DNA of 64,000 nt from Desulfoscipio geothermicus DSM 3669 (GCF_900115975.1 NZ_FOYM01000001.1:62001-126000), one strand, 5' to 3'; shown: positions 43,719 through 53,395, numbered from the stretch's first letter. Notes: generated by a model not told the origin, from the letters alone. Program-made: numbers and translations.

Positions 43719-44471
43719 ATGGAGAAAAATGTGGTCAAACACGTGCTGGCTGACGTGTTCCTGATAACCCACAATGCCAAAGGGGAAAGGGATACCATGG
43801 CCCTGTATGAATTGCTGCGGCGCTCGTACCGGTCCAGGCAGATGGACTGGCATGAAGAATGTCTGCAAATGGCCTGGGAGCAATACCGTTACTGGCTGCT
43901 ATCCAGCAGCGCCGGGCCCGCGGGCTACGGGCAACAGCGCAAGGGCCGAACGCGCAAAAAAACGCGGGAGCTGTCTTACCCCATCAGGCTGGAAAAAAGA
44001 GGACGCAATGAGTGGGAATTCGCCTGGCCCAGCGAAGTACTCAGCTTGATGAGCAAGTTCGACCTGGGGTGCGAGCACCTGGAAGCAGGCAATATAAATA
44101 AAGCCCGTTTCATTTTTAACAGTATCTTAAAGGAATGCCCCTACTTTATAGATGCCCTGAACCACCTGGCGGTAATTGAGTGGGATGTGGGAAATTTAGC
44201 CGGCGCCCATGGTTTTTACCTGCAGGCCTACGAAATAGGCCGGTCGGTGCTGCCTCCGCATTTCCGGGGAAAACTGCCCTGGGGCTGGGTGGATAACCGG
44301 CCTTTCCTGCGCACCCTGCACGGGCTGGCCCTGGTAAAGTTGCGCCAGGGCGATTCCCGGGCCGCCAAGGAACTGTTGGAGTGGGTTATTAAACTGGACC
44401 CGGACGATCATATGGGAGTACGCACTATACTGGAAGATATAAGGAAAGGAACGGTGCCCCAAGATGAATAA
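43719..44471 (+). CDS. TPR-repeat hypothetical protein
   Basis: 250 residues. A positively charged N-terminal half (QRKGRTRKKTRELSY) is followed by TPR-like helices at about 105-235 (GNINKARFIFNSILKECPYF, NHLAVIEWDVGNLAGAHGFY, ALVKLRQGDSRAAKELLEWV). Such repeats bind other proteins. ATG 43719 is chosen because AAGGA lies 10 bases upstream. It is 23 bases before the hydrolase gene, so they may be cotranscribed. Confidence 0.75.
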   Translation: MEKNVVKHVLADVFLITHNAKGERDTMALYELLRRSYRSRQMDWHEECLQMAWEQYRYWLLSSSAGPAGYGQQRKGRTRKKTRELSYPIRLEKRGRNEWEFAWPSEVLSLMSKFDLGCEHLEAGNINKARFIFNSILKECPYFIDALNHLAVIEWDVGNLAGAHGFYLQAYEIGRSVLPPHFRGKLPWGWVDNRPFLRTLHGLALVKLRQGDSRAAKELLEWVIKLDPDDHMGVRTILEDIRKGTVPQDE

Positions 44472-44494
44472 CCACAACCATAGGAGGTGTAACA

Positions 44495-45259
44495 ATGTCC
44501 AACCAAACAGCCTGGCAGAGGGTAAAATTCAAAAATTCCGCCGGTCTGAACCTGGCCGGTCTTTTATACGCCACGGAAAACAAGCCGGGGCCGGTGGTAA
44601 TTATCTGCCACGGGTTTACCGGCAGCAAGGAAGGCGGAGGTATGGCGCAAGCCATGGGCGAGGAACTGGGCGCCCGGGGCTACAATGTGCTCCTGTTCGA
44701 TTTTCGGGGCAACGGGGAAAGTGAAGGTTTGTTTGAGAACCTGACTCTTTCCGGCCAAATTGACGACCTGAAAAGCGCGGTGGACTGGTGCAGCGCGGCG
44801 GGAATGGGCCCGGTATTCACCCTGGGCCGCAGTTTCGGGGGCACCACGGTGATCTGTCATGCGGCGGAGGACCCGCGGGTAGCCGGGGTATGCACCTGGG
44901 CGGCGCCGGCCCGGCTGGTGGAGCTGTTCACTGAATTTGCCGAAGGCCCGGTGGATGACGACGGCGACCTGTACGCCCTGGCGGGCGAAGAGGGCATCAT
45001 TTACCTGCGCAAGTCGTTTTTCGATGACCTGGCAGGGTTTGACGTGCCCGTACTGGCCGGGAAAATTGCGCCCCGCCCGCTCCTGGTCATCCATGGTGAA
45101 AGCGATGAGGTGGTACCGCCCGAAGACGCGGATCTAATTATCGCGGGCGCCGGCGCACCGAAAAAACTGGTAAAAGTGCCCGGCGCAGACCACCAGTTTT
45201 CCCGGCATCACCGGGTAGTGTGGGACATTTATTTTAACTGGCTGGGAAATAACACGTAA
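44495..45259 (+). CDS. alpha/beta hydrolase (serine esterase/peptidase S9-like)
   Basis: 254 residues with the full triad: oxyanion motif ICHGFTGSKEGGG near 40, nucleophile GRSFGG near 107, acid in IHGESDEVVPPEDA near 205, and His in GADHQFSRH near 232. Cytosolic, no signal peptide. Substrate unknown. ATG with AGGAGGTG upstream. Confidence 0.9.
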   Translation: MSNQTAWQRVKFKNSAGLNLAGLLYATENKPGPVVIICHGFTGSKEGGGMAQAMGEELGARGYNVLLFDFRGNGESEGLFENLTLSGQIDDLKSAVDWCSAAGMGPVFTLGRSFGGTTVICHAAEDPRVAGVCTWAAPARLVELFTEFAEGPVDDDGDLYALAGEEGIIYLRKSFFDDLAGFDVPVLAGKIAPRPLLVIHGESDEVVPPEDADLIIAGAGAPKKLVKVPGADHQFSRHHRVVWDIYFNWLGNNT

Positions 45260-45266
45260 CACGTTA

Positions 45267-46163
45267 TCAGCCCGGCGGCAATAAATATTTCAAACCGTTG
45301 TGCAAAGCCCTGGGCTTGAAGCCGAAATTCCTTTCGACGGCATCCGGTTCAGTTATATTGTCTATGGCCATCTGTTTCAGTTCTACGGAGGAAACCGGCG
45401 GATCCCGCAACACACTGTCCATGAGCGGTACCACCAGGCGCATCAGCGGAATGGGAATGTACAACTTGTATCTTTTTTCCCCCAGTTGTTCCAACAGGCG
45501 GTCCAGCATTTGAGCATAACTCAGGTGTTCCGGCCCGCCGATTTCTATAACCCGCCCCACCATGCTCGGATTCTCGCACATGCGCAGCAGACAGCGCACC
45601 ACGTCCTCCACCGCGATGGGCTGAAACAGGGTGGTTCCCTTGCCCGGCACGGGGACAAAGGGGCGGGGAAACATCTTCAGCGACTGCACCATCCGGTCAA
45701 AAAAGTTGAATCCCCGGCCATAGATCACGGACGGCCGCAAAATCGTCCAGGCCAGTCCGCTCTGCCTGACCGCCTCTTCCCCGCGCCACTTGGAATAAAC
45801 ATACTTATACCTGGGATTATCGCAGGCCCCCAGCGCACTCATATGAATAAAGTGCTTGACACCGGCCTGGCCGGCGGCGATCACCATGTTCAAAGTGCCT
45901 TCAACATTAATATGTTCAAATGTATTTTCTCCATGTTCCCTGATAACAGCCACCAGATGGATGACCTTATCCACGCCGGCGCATGCCTTTTGGGCCGCTT
46001 TCGGATCGTTGATATCACCCCGGACCAGTTCAACACCCCCGGGCAGTATTTCTTCCGCCTTTTGGGGCGCCCGAACCAGGCAGCGCACGGCATAGCCTTT
46101 TTCCTTCAAAGCCGGCACCAGGTGTTTCCCCACCAGCCCCGTACCTCCGGTTACCAGAATCAT
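45267..46163 (-). CDS. NAD(P)-binding atypical SDR, NDUFA9-like
   Basis: 298 residues. Rossmann fingerprint ILVTGGTGLVGKHLVPAL at the N-terminus, then HLVAVIREHGENTFEHINVEGT near 72, YVYSKWRGEEAVR near 120 (the usual active-site Tyr and Lys are in the form YxxSK) and WTILRPSVIYGRG near 135. Relatives act as oxidoreductases, nucleotide-sugar epimerases or complex I assembly factors. ATG with GGGAGGGG upstream. Single gene convergent with the hydrolase. Confidence 0.88.
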   Translation of the reverse strand: MILVTGGTGLVGKHLVPALKEKGYAVRCLVRAPQKAEEILPGGVELVRGDINDPKAAQKACAGVDKVIHLVAVIREHGENTFEHINVEGTLNMVIAAGQAGVKHFIHMSALGACDNPRYKYVYSKWRGEEAVRQSGLAWTILRPSVIYGRGFNFFDRMVQSLKMFPRPFVPVPGKGTTLFQPIAVEDVVRCLLRMCENPSMVGRVIEIGGPEHLSYAQMLDRLLEQLGEKRYKLYIPIPLMRLVVPLMDSVLRDPPVSSVELKQMAIDNITEPDAVERNFGFKPRALHNGLKYLLPPG

Positions 46164-46260
46164 AAAACCCCTCCCGTCCAGGGCGAGTCGATTTAATCAG
46201 CTAACTCATATATTTGTTTTTTAACCGTTAAATTCCTTTAATTAATTTTAGATACTTAAT

Positions 46261-46857
46261 CTAAAGCAAGAACCGATGAATCAAAAGGGGCGTGATGAAG
46301 CTCTCCACCGCCGCCGCCAGCACCAGCAGGGGCAGCACCAGCATAAAATATGTCCCCAGCAGTCTTCCCCAGATAAATTCCCCCTGGCGGCGCAGCCCCC
46401 CGAAATAAAAACTGGCGCCGCAGGCCAGAAAAAGCGCCCCCAATTCTATAACCCCGTGCGGCAAAAGCCCGAACAGCCAGATTTGAAAAGTATAATGGTG
46501 AAAAAGCACGGCCTGCATTTTCGCTGCAAAACCGCTCATGGCGCCGTTTAACAATAAAATAGTCACGGGCCAGATGTTATAAGTAAAAATACCCAGCACC
46601 AGGGCGGTAAAACTGACCAGGGCGTTGCGCCCCAGAATAAACAAAAAAATATTTTCCGGCAGCCCCTGGCCGAAGGGGTTGCTCAAAATAATTTCCCGTA
46701 CCGTGCTGTAATAATCCTCCGCCCGGTCCTGCAACAAAACGGCCAGTATATAGCCGACATAAACAGCGACGGCGAATATAGCGAAACAAATAGCAATTTG
46801 TCGATCATAATGCCGTACGCTGTACAGTTCTTTTTTAAACAATGTCAATAACAACAT
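46261..46857 (-). CDS. stage II sporulation protein M (DUF95) family membrane protein
   Basis: 198 residues, five or six helices, with the DUF95 signature LLPHGVIELGALFLACGASF near 130. SpoIIM is part of the engulfment complex with SpoIID and SpoIIP; non-sporulation members of DUF95 also exist. The N-terminal RHYDRQIAICFAIFAVAVYVG fits the spore-former branch. No spoIID or spoIIP is near. ATG with AGGAGAGG. Confidence 0.85.
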   Translation of the reverse strand: MLLLTLFKKELYSVRHYDRQIAICFAIFAVAVYVGYILAVLLQDRAEDYYSTVREIILSNPFGQGLPENIFLFILGRNALVSFTALVLGIFTYNIWPVTILLLNGAMSGFAAKMQAVLFHHYTFQIWLFGLLPHGVIELGALFLACGASFYFGGLRRQGEFIWGRLLGTYFMLVLPLLVLAAAVESFITPLLIHRFLL

Positions 46858-46895
46858 TACCTCTCCTAATATTTAAAATTATCTGCCTTCCCGAC

Positions 46896-47246
46896 TTATT
46901 TTTTCCTTGCCGGCTCATAATAATCGTACAGCATAAACAAGTCGGGCTGGTAGCTGTAGTTGCCATAAAGCTCGCGATACGGCACTCCGGGAGTGCTTTT
47001 CACCCCGTCAAGCACTTTATGGTAATCCAAACCCAGATGCCGGCAAACATAATGCAACAGGCAAAAGCCCGGTCTCAGGTCGTGCCCCTGAAAAAACCTG
47101 AATTGCATAGCCTTTTTTTTACCCTGCGCGTCATAGTAGGTAGTTATGCATTTCATCTCGGGAATGGAAGCAAAATCAAGGGCCGTTTGTATATTCTCCA
47201 CGTAAACCATCCAGGTCCCTTCGCCAAGATACCAGATATCATTCAT
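46896..47246 (-). CDS. hypothetical protein, 116 residues
   Basis: Compact globular protein rich in Tyr and aromatic residues (YLGEGTWMVYVENIQTAL; FCLLHYVCRHLGLDYHKVLD). Two Cys lie near the middle. No membrane helix and no motif I recognise. ATG 47246 follows GAGGTGA by 5 bases; the earlier in-frame codon at 47282 is less likely. Transcribed away from trkA. Confidence 0.65.
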   Translation of the reverse strand: MNDIWYLGEGTWMVYVENIQTALDFASIPEMKCITTYYDAQGKKKAMQFRFFQGHDLRPGFCLLHYVCRHLGLDYHKVLDGVKSTPGVPYRELYGNYSYQPDLFMLYDYYEPARKK

Positions 47247-47386
47247 AATTGTCACCTCACGATAGAATACTAATACTATCAAAGAAACCGTTATTCCTGC
47301 CGGTTAAAACCACTTAATTTCTTTAAATTTACATAAATTTAAAATTTTGCCAAAGGAATTTGACATGAGAGTGTTGTATAAAACAA

Positions 47387-47415
47387 TTGCAAAAAGTGCT
47401 TGGTTAACTTATACT
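47387..47415 (+). promoter_or_regulatory. promoter of trkA-trkH
   Basis: -35 TTGCAA (47387-47392), 17-base spacer, -10 TATACT (47410-47415). A second -35-like TTGACA lies at 47360. It predicts a start near 47423, about 38 bases before the trkA codon. Confidence 0.75.
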
Positions 47416-47460
47416 AATTAATTGTATCGAAAACCTGCCGAAAAATGTGAGGTAATATAA

Positions 47461-48807
47461 TTGAAAACTACCATTATCGGCGCAGGTAAAGTGGGCAAAG
47501 AGATTGCCTCGCGCCTGCTGCAGGAAGGTCATGACCTGGTTGTTATAGAAAAAAATGAAGCCAAGCTGGAAAAGATTGAGGAAGACTTTGACTGCCTGTG
47601 CATTAAAGGCAGCGGTGCCGCCGCCAAAACCCTCAATTCCCCGGCCGTAACCCAGAGCGATTTGCTGATCGCCGTAACCAACAGCGATGAAGTAAACATG
47701 ATCGCCTGCATGACAGCTAAGCGCATCGGCATTCCACGCACCGTTGCCCGGATCAGGGACCCGGATTACTCTCAAAATTTAATTATCAGCAAGGAAGACC
47801 TGGGGATTGACCTGATCATCAACCCCGATTACTCTGCAGCTTTGGAGATCAGCCGTTTCCTGACCCTGTCCCTCCCGGTGCACATGGAACCCTTCGCCCG
47901 GGGCAGAGTCAAACTGGCCGACATCGCCGTGGACGAAGACATGCAAATGTTTGCCAATAAAAAGTTGATGGACATGGATATCCCCCGGTCTTTATTGATC
48001 GTAGCCATTTCCCGCAACGGTGAAATGCTGGTCCCCGGCGGGCAGGATATGGTGCTGCCAGGAGATATCATATATCTCCTGGGCCATTCCGATGTCGTCA
48101 ATAAAATTTGCGGCAAAGTTAAAAAGCAGCGGCAAAAGGTACAAAGCGTAATTATCCTGGGCGGAGGCAGAATCGGCTTTTACCTGGCGGAAAGACTGTG
48201 CGCCCAGGGAATGAAGGTTAAAATAATTGAACAAAACAAGGAAAAGTGCCGGGAACTGGCTGAAAAATTACCCAATGCGCTGATTCTGTGCGCCGACGGC
48301 TCGGATTTGGAGTTGCTGCGCCGGGAAGGGATCAAGGAAATCGATGCCTTTGTCACCGTCACCGGCCTCGACGAGGAAAACTTGCTGCTGGCTCTGCTGG
48401 CCAAGCAAATGGGCGCCAAAAGGGTACTGGCCAAAATCAGCCGGCCCGGATACGCTCCCCTGGTGGAAAAACTGGGGGTGGACGCCGCCATCAGCCCGCG
48501 CCTGATAACCGCCAGTGAGATACTGCGGTTCATCAAGGGCGGCCGCATTTTATCCCTTATATTACTGCTCAACGAGCAGGCCGAAGTAATTGAGCTCATA
48601 GTGCAGCCCGACAGCAAAATCGCCGGACGCCCCCTGCACAGGTCCGGCCTGCCCCGGGGAACCATTGTCGGAGCCATCCAGCGGGGGAATAAGATAATCA
48701 TTCCCCAGGGCAACGACGTAATACTACAAAACGACCGGCTGGTGGTTTTTGCCCTCGGACACAACGTGCACATCGTAGAATCGCTTTGTGGAGAGGAACA
48801 AACATAA
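47461..48807 (+). CDS. trkA: Trk potassium uptake regulatory subunit TrkA
   Basis: 448 residues, a tandem of two RCK units: TrkA_N (TIIGAGKVGKEIASRLL at 3; second copy IILGGGRIGFYLAERLC near 232) each followed by a TrkA_C domain. It binds NAD(H) or nucleotides and gates the TrkH potassium channel from the cytoplasm. TTG start 5 bases after GAGGTAA. Followed by trkH after a 37-base gap. Confidence 0.95.
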   Translation: MKTTIIGAGKVGKEIASRLLQEGHDLVVIEKNEAKLEKIEEDFDCLCIKGSGAAAKTLNSPAVTQSDLLIAVTNSDEVNMIACMTAKRIGIPRTVARIRDPDYSQNLIISKEDLGIDLIINPDYSAALEISRFLTLSLPVHMEPFARGRVKLADIAVDEDMQMFANKKLMDMDIPRSLLIVAISRNGEMLVPGGQDMVLPGDIIYLLGHSDVVNKICGKVKKQRQKVQSVIILGGGRIGFYLAERLCAQGMKVKIIEQNKEKCRELAEKLPNALILCADGSDLELLRREGIKEIDAFVTVTGLDEENLLLALLAKQMGAKRVLAKISRPGYAPLVEKLGVDAAISPRLITASEILRFIKGGRILSLILLLNEQAEVIELIVQPDSKIAGRPLHRSGLPRGTIVGAIQRGNKIIIPQGNDVILQNDRLVVFALGHNVHIVESLCGEEQT

Positions 48808-48844
48808 TATTAATCTTTGCTCAGCGGTTTTTGGAGGTTTCGGC

Positions 48845-50287
48845 ATGAATAGGGCCCTGATACTGCGCACCCTGGGTTTGGTTCTATTGGTTGAAGCGGG
48901 AGCAATGCTGCCCTCCTTGGGGATTGCCCTCTATTTAAATGAGTCGGATTATATGGCTTTTGCCATTACCATTGCCATAGTTGCTGTAACAGGTTTTTCC
49001 CTGGCCCGCACCCGGCTTGACACCAAAGACGTGGGGTACCGGGAAGGGTTTATCATCGCCACCGCCGGCTGGTTTTTTCTGGCCCTGTTCGGGGCGCTGC
49101 CCTTCACCATCTCCGGGACCATACCGGGTTTTATCAACGCGTTTTTCGAGACCATGTCCGGTTTCACCACCACCGGAGCTTCCGTGCTCACGGACATTGA
49201 AAGCCTTTCCAAAAGCATTCTTTTCTGGCGCAGCTTGACTCACTGGCTGGGCGGGATGGGGATTATTGTATTAACCCTGGCCCTCATCCCGTCGCTGAAA
49301 ATCGCCGGGATGAAATTGTTTCGGGCCGAGGTGCCCGGCCCGGCCAAAAGCAAGGTGTTGCCCCGGGTGGCTCAAACCTCCCGGGAATTATACAAGCTGT
49401 ATCTGATTATCACGGTGGCGGAAATTGCCGCTTTAAAACTGGCCGGCCTAAACTGGTTCGATTCGTTCATCCAGACCTTCGGCACCGTGGCCACCGGCGG
49501 TTTTTCCAATTATAACGCCAGCATCGCCGCCTTTGACAGCCCGGTTGTCCATTACATCATCATATTTTTCATGTTTATCTGCGGCATAAATTTTGCGCTG
49601 CATTTTTACGCTCTGCGGGGGAATTTTCGCCCGCTGTGGCGTGACCCGGAAACCCGCCTGTATTTTTTTGTCACTATGACCGCTTGCCTTATAATCACCG
49701 TCAATCTGATAACCACCATGAATTACGGGGTGGAAAAGGCTTTCCGCCAATCCGCCTTCCAAGTAACGTCCATACTGACCACCACGGGATTCGCCACCGC
49801 CGACTATACCGGCTGGCCCGTTTTGAGCCAGGCCGTCATTTTACTGCTCATGTTTATAGGCGGCTGCGCCGGTTCCACCGGCGGCGGCATTAAAAACGTG
49901 CGCTATCTTATTTTATTTAAAAGCGCCGCCCGGCAATTCGCCAAACTTTTTCACCCCAAGGCGATCATTCCCGTCCGCCTTGGCCGGGATGTCATTCCCG
50001 AAGAACTGGTGGAAAGCGTGCAAAACTTTTTCTTTTTGTACTTTATGCTCTTGCTCACCTCCACGCTGGTTATTGCCGCCATGGGGATTGACCTGCTCAG
50101 TTCCCTCACCGCCGTGGCTGCCTCCCTGGGCAACATCGGGCCCGGTTTCGGGATTGTGAGCCCGGCCAGTAATTACGCCGCCATCCCGGCGACGGGCAAG
50201 CTGTTGCTGGCCTTTTGCATGCTGGTGGGGCGCCTGGAAATTTATACCGTTCTGGTGGTATTTTCCGCCCGGCTGTGGCGTTCTTAA
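48845..50287 (+). CDS. trkH: Trk potassium uptake transmembrane subunit TrkH
   Basis: 480 residues, four M1-P-M2 units. Selectivity filter loops are visible as MSGFTTTGASVL near 112, GTVATGGFSNYN near 215, TSILTTTGFATADYT near 310 and LGNIGPGFG near 430. K+ uptake driven by ion gradients with TrkA. ATG 48845 has GGAGG 7 bases upstream. Confidence 0.95.
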   Translation: MNRALILRTLGLVLLVEAGAMLPSLGIALYLNESDYMAFAITIAIVAVTGFSLARTRLDTKDVGYREGFIIATAGWFFLALFGALPFTISGTIPGFINAFFETMSGFTTTGASVLTDIESLSKSILFWRSLTHWLGGMGIIVLTLALIPSLKIAGMKLFRAEVPGPAKSKVLPRVAQTSRELYKLYLIITVAEIAALKLAGLNWFDSFIQTFGTVATGGFSNYNASIAAFDSPVVHYIIIFFMFICGINFALHFYALRGNFRPLWRDPETRLYFFVTMTACLIITVNLITTMNYGVEKAFRQSAFQVTSILTTTGFATADYTGWPVLSQAVILLLMFIGGCAGSTGGGIKNVRYLILFKSAARQFAKLFHPKAIIPVRLGRDVIPEELVESVQNFFFLYFMLLLTSTLVIAAMGIDLLSSLTAVAASLGNIGPGFGIVSPASNYAAIPATGKLLLAFCMLVGRLEIYTVLVVFSARLWRS

Positions 50288-50532
50288 CAGTGGATAGTCT
50301 GGCCGGTCCCCGCCGCGTCCACAAGCACTGCATTAACCTGTCCCCATACCCGGCTAACCGGCCATATATTGCAGGCAGTGGTTTTGGGTCTTACACCGGA
50401 CCGTTGCCTACCATTCATTTGATCAATACAGCACCTCAAAATAATAATGGGGCAATTAGACTGAATTTTATTAATTTTCAGCATTTTATAGATTATTATA
50501 TAAGTACAAATTATTATTGGGAGGTGCGCTAT

Positions 50533-51777
50533 ATGTCTCAACCAAGTGTCTCCAGGGCCTGGACGGTGACTTTCGCCGGAACGGGGATCAATTTGGCCCT
50601 GGGTGTGCTTTATTCCTGGAGCGTCTTTGCCAAGGCGCTGATTGACCAGTATGGCTGGACAAAAACGGAATCATCCATACCTTACACCCTGGCCTGCGTG
50701 GTTTTTGCGCTGTGCATGATACCGGCGGGACGATGGCTCGACAAATCAGGCCCGCGGGTGGTAGCGACTGTGGGAGCATTTTTATGCGGTATCGGAATGT
50801 TTGTGGCAGGATCATCACATTCAGTAGGCATGGTGGCGGTGGGGTTCGGTCTACTCGTCGGCGCCGCCATGGGGTTTGGTTACGCCGCCCCCACCCCGGC
50901 GGCCGTTAAATGGTTCCAACCCCACAAGAAAGGGCAAATCGCCGGCCTTGTGGTTGCGGGCTTCGGCCTGGCCTCGGTGTATATCGCTCCCATGACCAAC
51001 TACTTCATGCGCACATACGGCGTGCAGCAAACATTCTACATTGAAGGCATCATGTTCTTTGTCATTATCCTGGCGCTGGCCCAATTTCTTTCTTTTCCGC
51101 CGGCGCAAAATTTCGTACCGTTTGGCGGACCGCCGCCGGCGAGCACTGCCAAGGCAGCCGCCACTTATTCCAAGCGCGACTACACGCCTGGGGAAATGAT
51201 CAAAACTCCGCAGTTTTATCAGCTCTGGCTCATGTACTGTTTCGCCGCATCGGCCGGCCTGTTGATTATCGGACACCTGGCTAAAATATCGCAAATTCAG
51301 GGGGGTATCAACTGGGGATTTGCCCTGGTGGCCGTGCTGGCCGTGGCCAACGCCAGCGGCCGGATCCTGGCGGGATTTTTTTCCGACCGCCTGGGCCGCA
51401 CCAACACCATGCTGCTGGTGTTCACCCTGCAAGCGATAAATATGTTTGCCTTCTCTCACTACAGCACAGCGCCCCTGCTTCTGCTGGGGTCGGTGTTGAC
51501 CGGTCTGGCTTACGGTTCGCTGCTCTCGCTGTTCCCGTCCGCTACCTTTGACTTCTTCGGCCTGAAAAACTCCGGCATAAACTATGGCCTGGTATTTACC
51601 GCCTGGGGTGCCGCCGCGCTGATCGGCCCGATCATCGCCGGGCGGGTGGCCGACGCCACCGGCGGTTACGGCGCCAGTTATATGATTTCCGGTATACTGC
51701 TCGTCATTGCCGCGATAATCACCTTCTTCACCAAAGCGCCCCAGTCCGTACCCGCCCCAAAAGCGCTGGAAACGTAA
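50533..51777 (+). CDS. OFA-family (oxalate/formate antiporter) MFS transporter
   Basis: 414 residues, 12 helices. The N-terminal FAGTGINLALGVLYSWSVFA and the LLVGAAMGFGYAAPTPAAVKWF region are typical of the OFA branch. Known members exchange oxalate for formate or carry other small carboxylates. No oxalate decarboxylation gene is near, so the substrate stays open. ATG 50533 with GGGAGGTG. The 245 bases upstream hold no gene I can support. Confidence 0.88.
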   Translation: MSQPSVSRAWTVTFAGTGINLALGVLYSWSVFAKALIDQYGWTKTESSIPYTLACVVFALCMIPAGRWLDKSGPRVVATVGAFLCGIGMFVAGSSHSVGMVAVGFGLLVGAAMGFGYAAPTPAAVKWFQPHKKGQIAGLVVAGFGLASVYIAPMTNYFMRTYGVQQTFYIEGIMFFVIILALAQFLSFPPAQNFVPFGGPPPASTAKAAATYSKRDYTPGEMIKTPQFYQLWLMYCFAASAGLLIIGHLAKISQIQGGINWGFALVAVLAVANASGRILAGFFSDRLGRTNTMLLVFTLQAINMFAFSHYSTAPLLLLGSVLTGLAYGSLLSLFPSATFDFFGLKNSGINYGLVFTAWGAAALIGPIIAGRVADATGGYGASYMISGILLVIAAIITFFTKAPQSVPAPKALET

Positions 51778-51787
51778 GCAAATTTAC

Positions 51788-51817
51788 AGCCCCGTCCTCC
51801 CGGCGGGGCTTTTTTTG
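51788..51817 (+). terminator. intrinsic terminator after the OFA transporter
   Basis: AGCCCCG/CGGGGCT stem with a 9-base loop and TTTTTTT behind it. Confidence 0.9.
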
Positions 51818-51847
51818 TTAAACCGTATATCCCAAAGGAGACCGGGC

Positions 51848-51904
51848 AAAAAGGGGACTGGCTCTTTTTTCGCTTTTTGAAAAAAGTGCCTGTCCCCTTT
51901 TTTG
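51848..51904. repeat. interspersed palindromic repeat, copy 6 (GGGGACAGGC family)
   Basis: AAAAAGGGGACTGGCTC with partner GTGCCTGTCCCCTTTTTT; inner arms TTTTTTCGC and GAAAAAA. It is the reverse orientation of copy 5. Confidence 0.9.
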
Positions 51905-51916
51905 CCCTGCCTCCGG

Positions 51917-51987
51917 TAAAAGGGGGACAGGTACCGATTCACAAAACGAATCGGAGCCAGTCCCCTTTTACTGCAGTCCCCTTTTTT
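51917..51987. repeat. interspersed palindromic repeat, copy 7 with trailing fragment
   Basis: AAAAGGGGGACAGGTACC and its partner GGAGCCAGTCCCCTTTT; inner arms CGATTC/GAATCG. A CAGTCCCCTTTTTTGCCC fragment follows. Directly beside copy 6, so this is a tandem insertion site between convergent genes. Confidence 0.88.
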
Positions 51988-52003
51988 GCCCTTTTGGTTT
52001 TTA

Positions 52004-52384
52004 CTAAAAAATGTTCTTCAAATTAACCCGCTCCTTGTCCGGTATATGCTCCAGCATCTGCCGGAGCACCGCCAGTTCACCGGCGGCCATGGCCCGGTCA
52101 TGCATGCTGACGTACCTGCTCACGCGCACCAGGGCCATGTCAATGTTATCTATTTCCTGGTGGTCCACCACCATGGCCCACCACCCCTTGTAACCGGACC
52201 ACATGTTTTGCATCTTCCCGATACCCTCTCCGGCCTCGTCCCAGTTGCCCGAGTCGATAGCGTTTTCCAGCCCGTCAAAGCCGGCCACCATTTTTTCCGC
52301 GGATTCTTTAAGGCCGTCCAGCGTAAACAGGCCCAGCGCCAGCACCAGCGCCAATACGACAGCCACGCCTATGTAAATTCTCAT
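52004..52384 (-). CDS. DUF4363 family protein
   Basis: 126 residues: one N-terminal membrane anchor (VAVVLALVLALGLFTL), then an extracytoplasmic helical domain (WSGYKGWWAMVVDHQEIDN, AGELAVLRQMLEHIPDKERV). The pairing of DUF4363 with DUF421 is a common Clostridia arrangement, and the ATGA overlap with the upstream gene shows translational coupling. Function unknown. Confidence 0.85.
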   Translation of the reverse strand: MRIYIGVAVVLALVLALGLFTLDGLKESAEKMVAGFDGLENAIDSGNWDEAGEGIGKMQNMWSGYKGWWAMVVDHQEIDNIDMALVRVSRYVSMHDRAMAAGELAVLRQMLEHIPDKERVNLKNIF

Positions 52385-53094
52385 GCCCGACCACCGCCCG
52401 GTTCCGCCTTAAGCTGGTAAAACAGTTTTCCCGCCGTATCCAGACTGGCAAAGAATACTTTTTTCAGGTCTTGAACGCCAAACTTGCTCAGTTCCGTCCG
52501 CAGCCATTCTTCGCTAAGGTTAACCTTGCGTAAGTTTTCTTTGTTCACTCTACCGTCGATAACCAGCGTCATGGGCATCCCCTCATATTTGGTATTAATC
52601 TGCAAATCTTCCGGCTGCAACGCCCGCTTTTGCGATTTAGGTATCACACTGAGTTGACCGTTGGTTTCCAGGATGGCGAATTCCACATCCGCCAGGTTGG
52701 GGTAGTTTTTAGCCCGGAGTTGCTCCAGCAAGTCATTGATATTGTAGCGCAGACACTCCAGTTCGGATTCCACCAGCTTGCCGTTGGCCACCAGCACACT
52801 GGGTTTGCCGCATATAATCCCCCGGGCTTTTTCGCTTTTCATGGAAATGTAAGAAATAGTAACCTGGGCCGCCATTAATATGATGATGGGAATTATCCCG
52901 CTCAGCAGCGGTATGCCCGTATCTTCCATGGGAATGGCCGCCAGGTCGGCTACCATCAGCGCCACCACCAGTTCAAAGGGCTGCAGCTGACCGATCTCCC
53001 GCTTGCCCATGATGCGCATAACCACAACCACGGCAAGGTAAAGGATAAGGGTTCTGATAATTACCAGCAGCAATGTCATCACCTGTATGGTCAT
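52381..53094 (-). CDS. DUF421 (YetF-like) membrane protein
   Basis: 237 residues: three N-terminal helices (RTLILYLAVVVVMRIMGKRE is the family hallmark near residue 14; ELVVALMVADLAAIPMED), then the cytoplasmic DUF421 domain with RGIICGKPSVLVANGKL and a C-terminal extension. The start is drawn at ATG 53094; TTG 53073, 5 bases after AGGTGA, is an alternative. It is transcribed divergently from the bza operon. Confidence 0.88.
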   Translation of the reverse strand: MTIQVMTLLLVIIRTLILYLAVVVVMRIMGKREIGQLQPFELVVALMVADLAAIPMEDTGIPLLSGIIPIIILMAAQVTISYISMKSEKARGIICGKPSVLVANGKLVESELECLRYNINDLLEQLRAKNYPNLADVEFAILETNGQLSVIPKSQKRALQPEDLQINTKYEGMPMTLVIDGRVNKENLRKVNLSEEWLRTELSKFGVQDLKKVFFASLDTAGKLFYQLKAEPGGGRA

Positions 53095-53170
53095 TATATT
53101 TTATTTTAAAAATACCACGTTCTTGTAATATTTATACCGGGGATTCATTTTGAATTTGACAAATATCCCC

Positions 53171-53198
53171 TTGACAATGCGCAAAAGTACTGTAAAAT
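53171..53198 (+). promoter_or_regulatory. promoter of the bza-cob operon
   Basis: -35 TTGACA (53171-53176), 16-base spacer, -10 TAAAAT (53193-53198). Start predicted near 53205, about 20 bases before the cobalamin riboswitch. Confidence 0.8.
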
Positions 53199-53225
53199 GA
53201 AAGTCACAAAGTAAAAAATCATACA

Positions 53226-53395
53226 TTCCAGGTGCCCGCAAGGGAGAATAGGGAACCGGGTGAGAATCCCGGGCGGTCCCGCCACTGTAACCGGTAGCCC
53301 ACCTATAAAACCACCGTTTGTCGTCCGTTTGGCAAGGCAGGCGGGAAGGAAGGTACGGGCGCTATCCCGGAAGCCAGGAGACCTGCCTGGAAATG
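53226..53395 (+). promoter_or_regulatory. cobalamin riboswitch aptamer
   Basis: Contains the conserved blocks GGGAACCGGGTGAGAATCCC, GCGGTCCCGCCACTGTAACC and AGCCAGGAGACCTGCCTG (the B12 box), in the right order and spacing. It should bind adenosyl- or another cobalamin and repress the operon that makes the lower ligand. Confidence 0.96.
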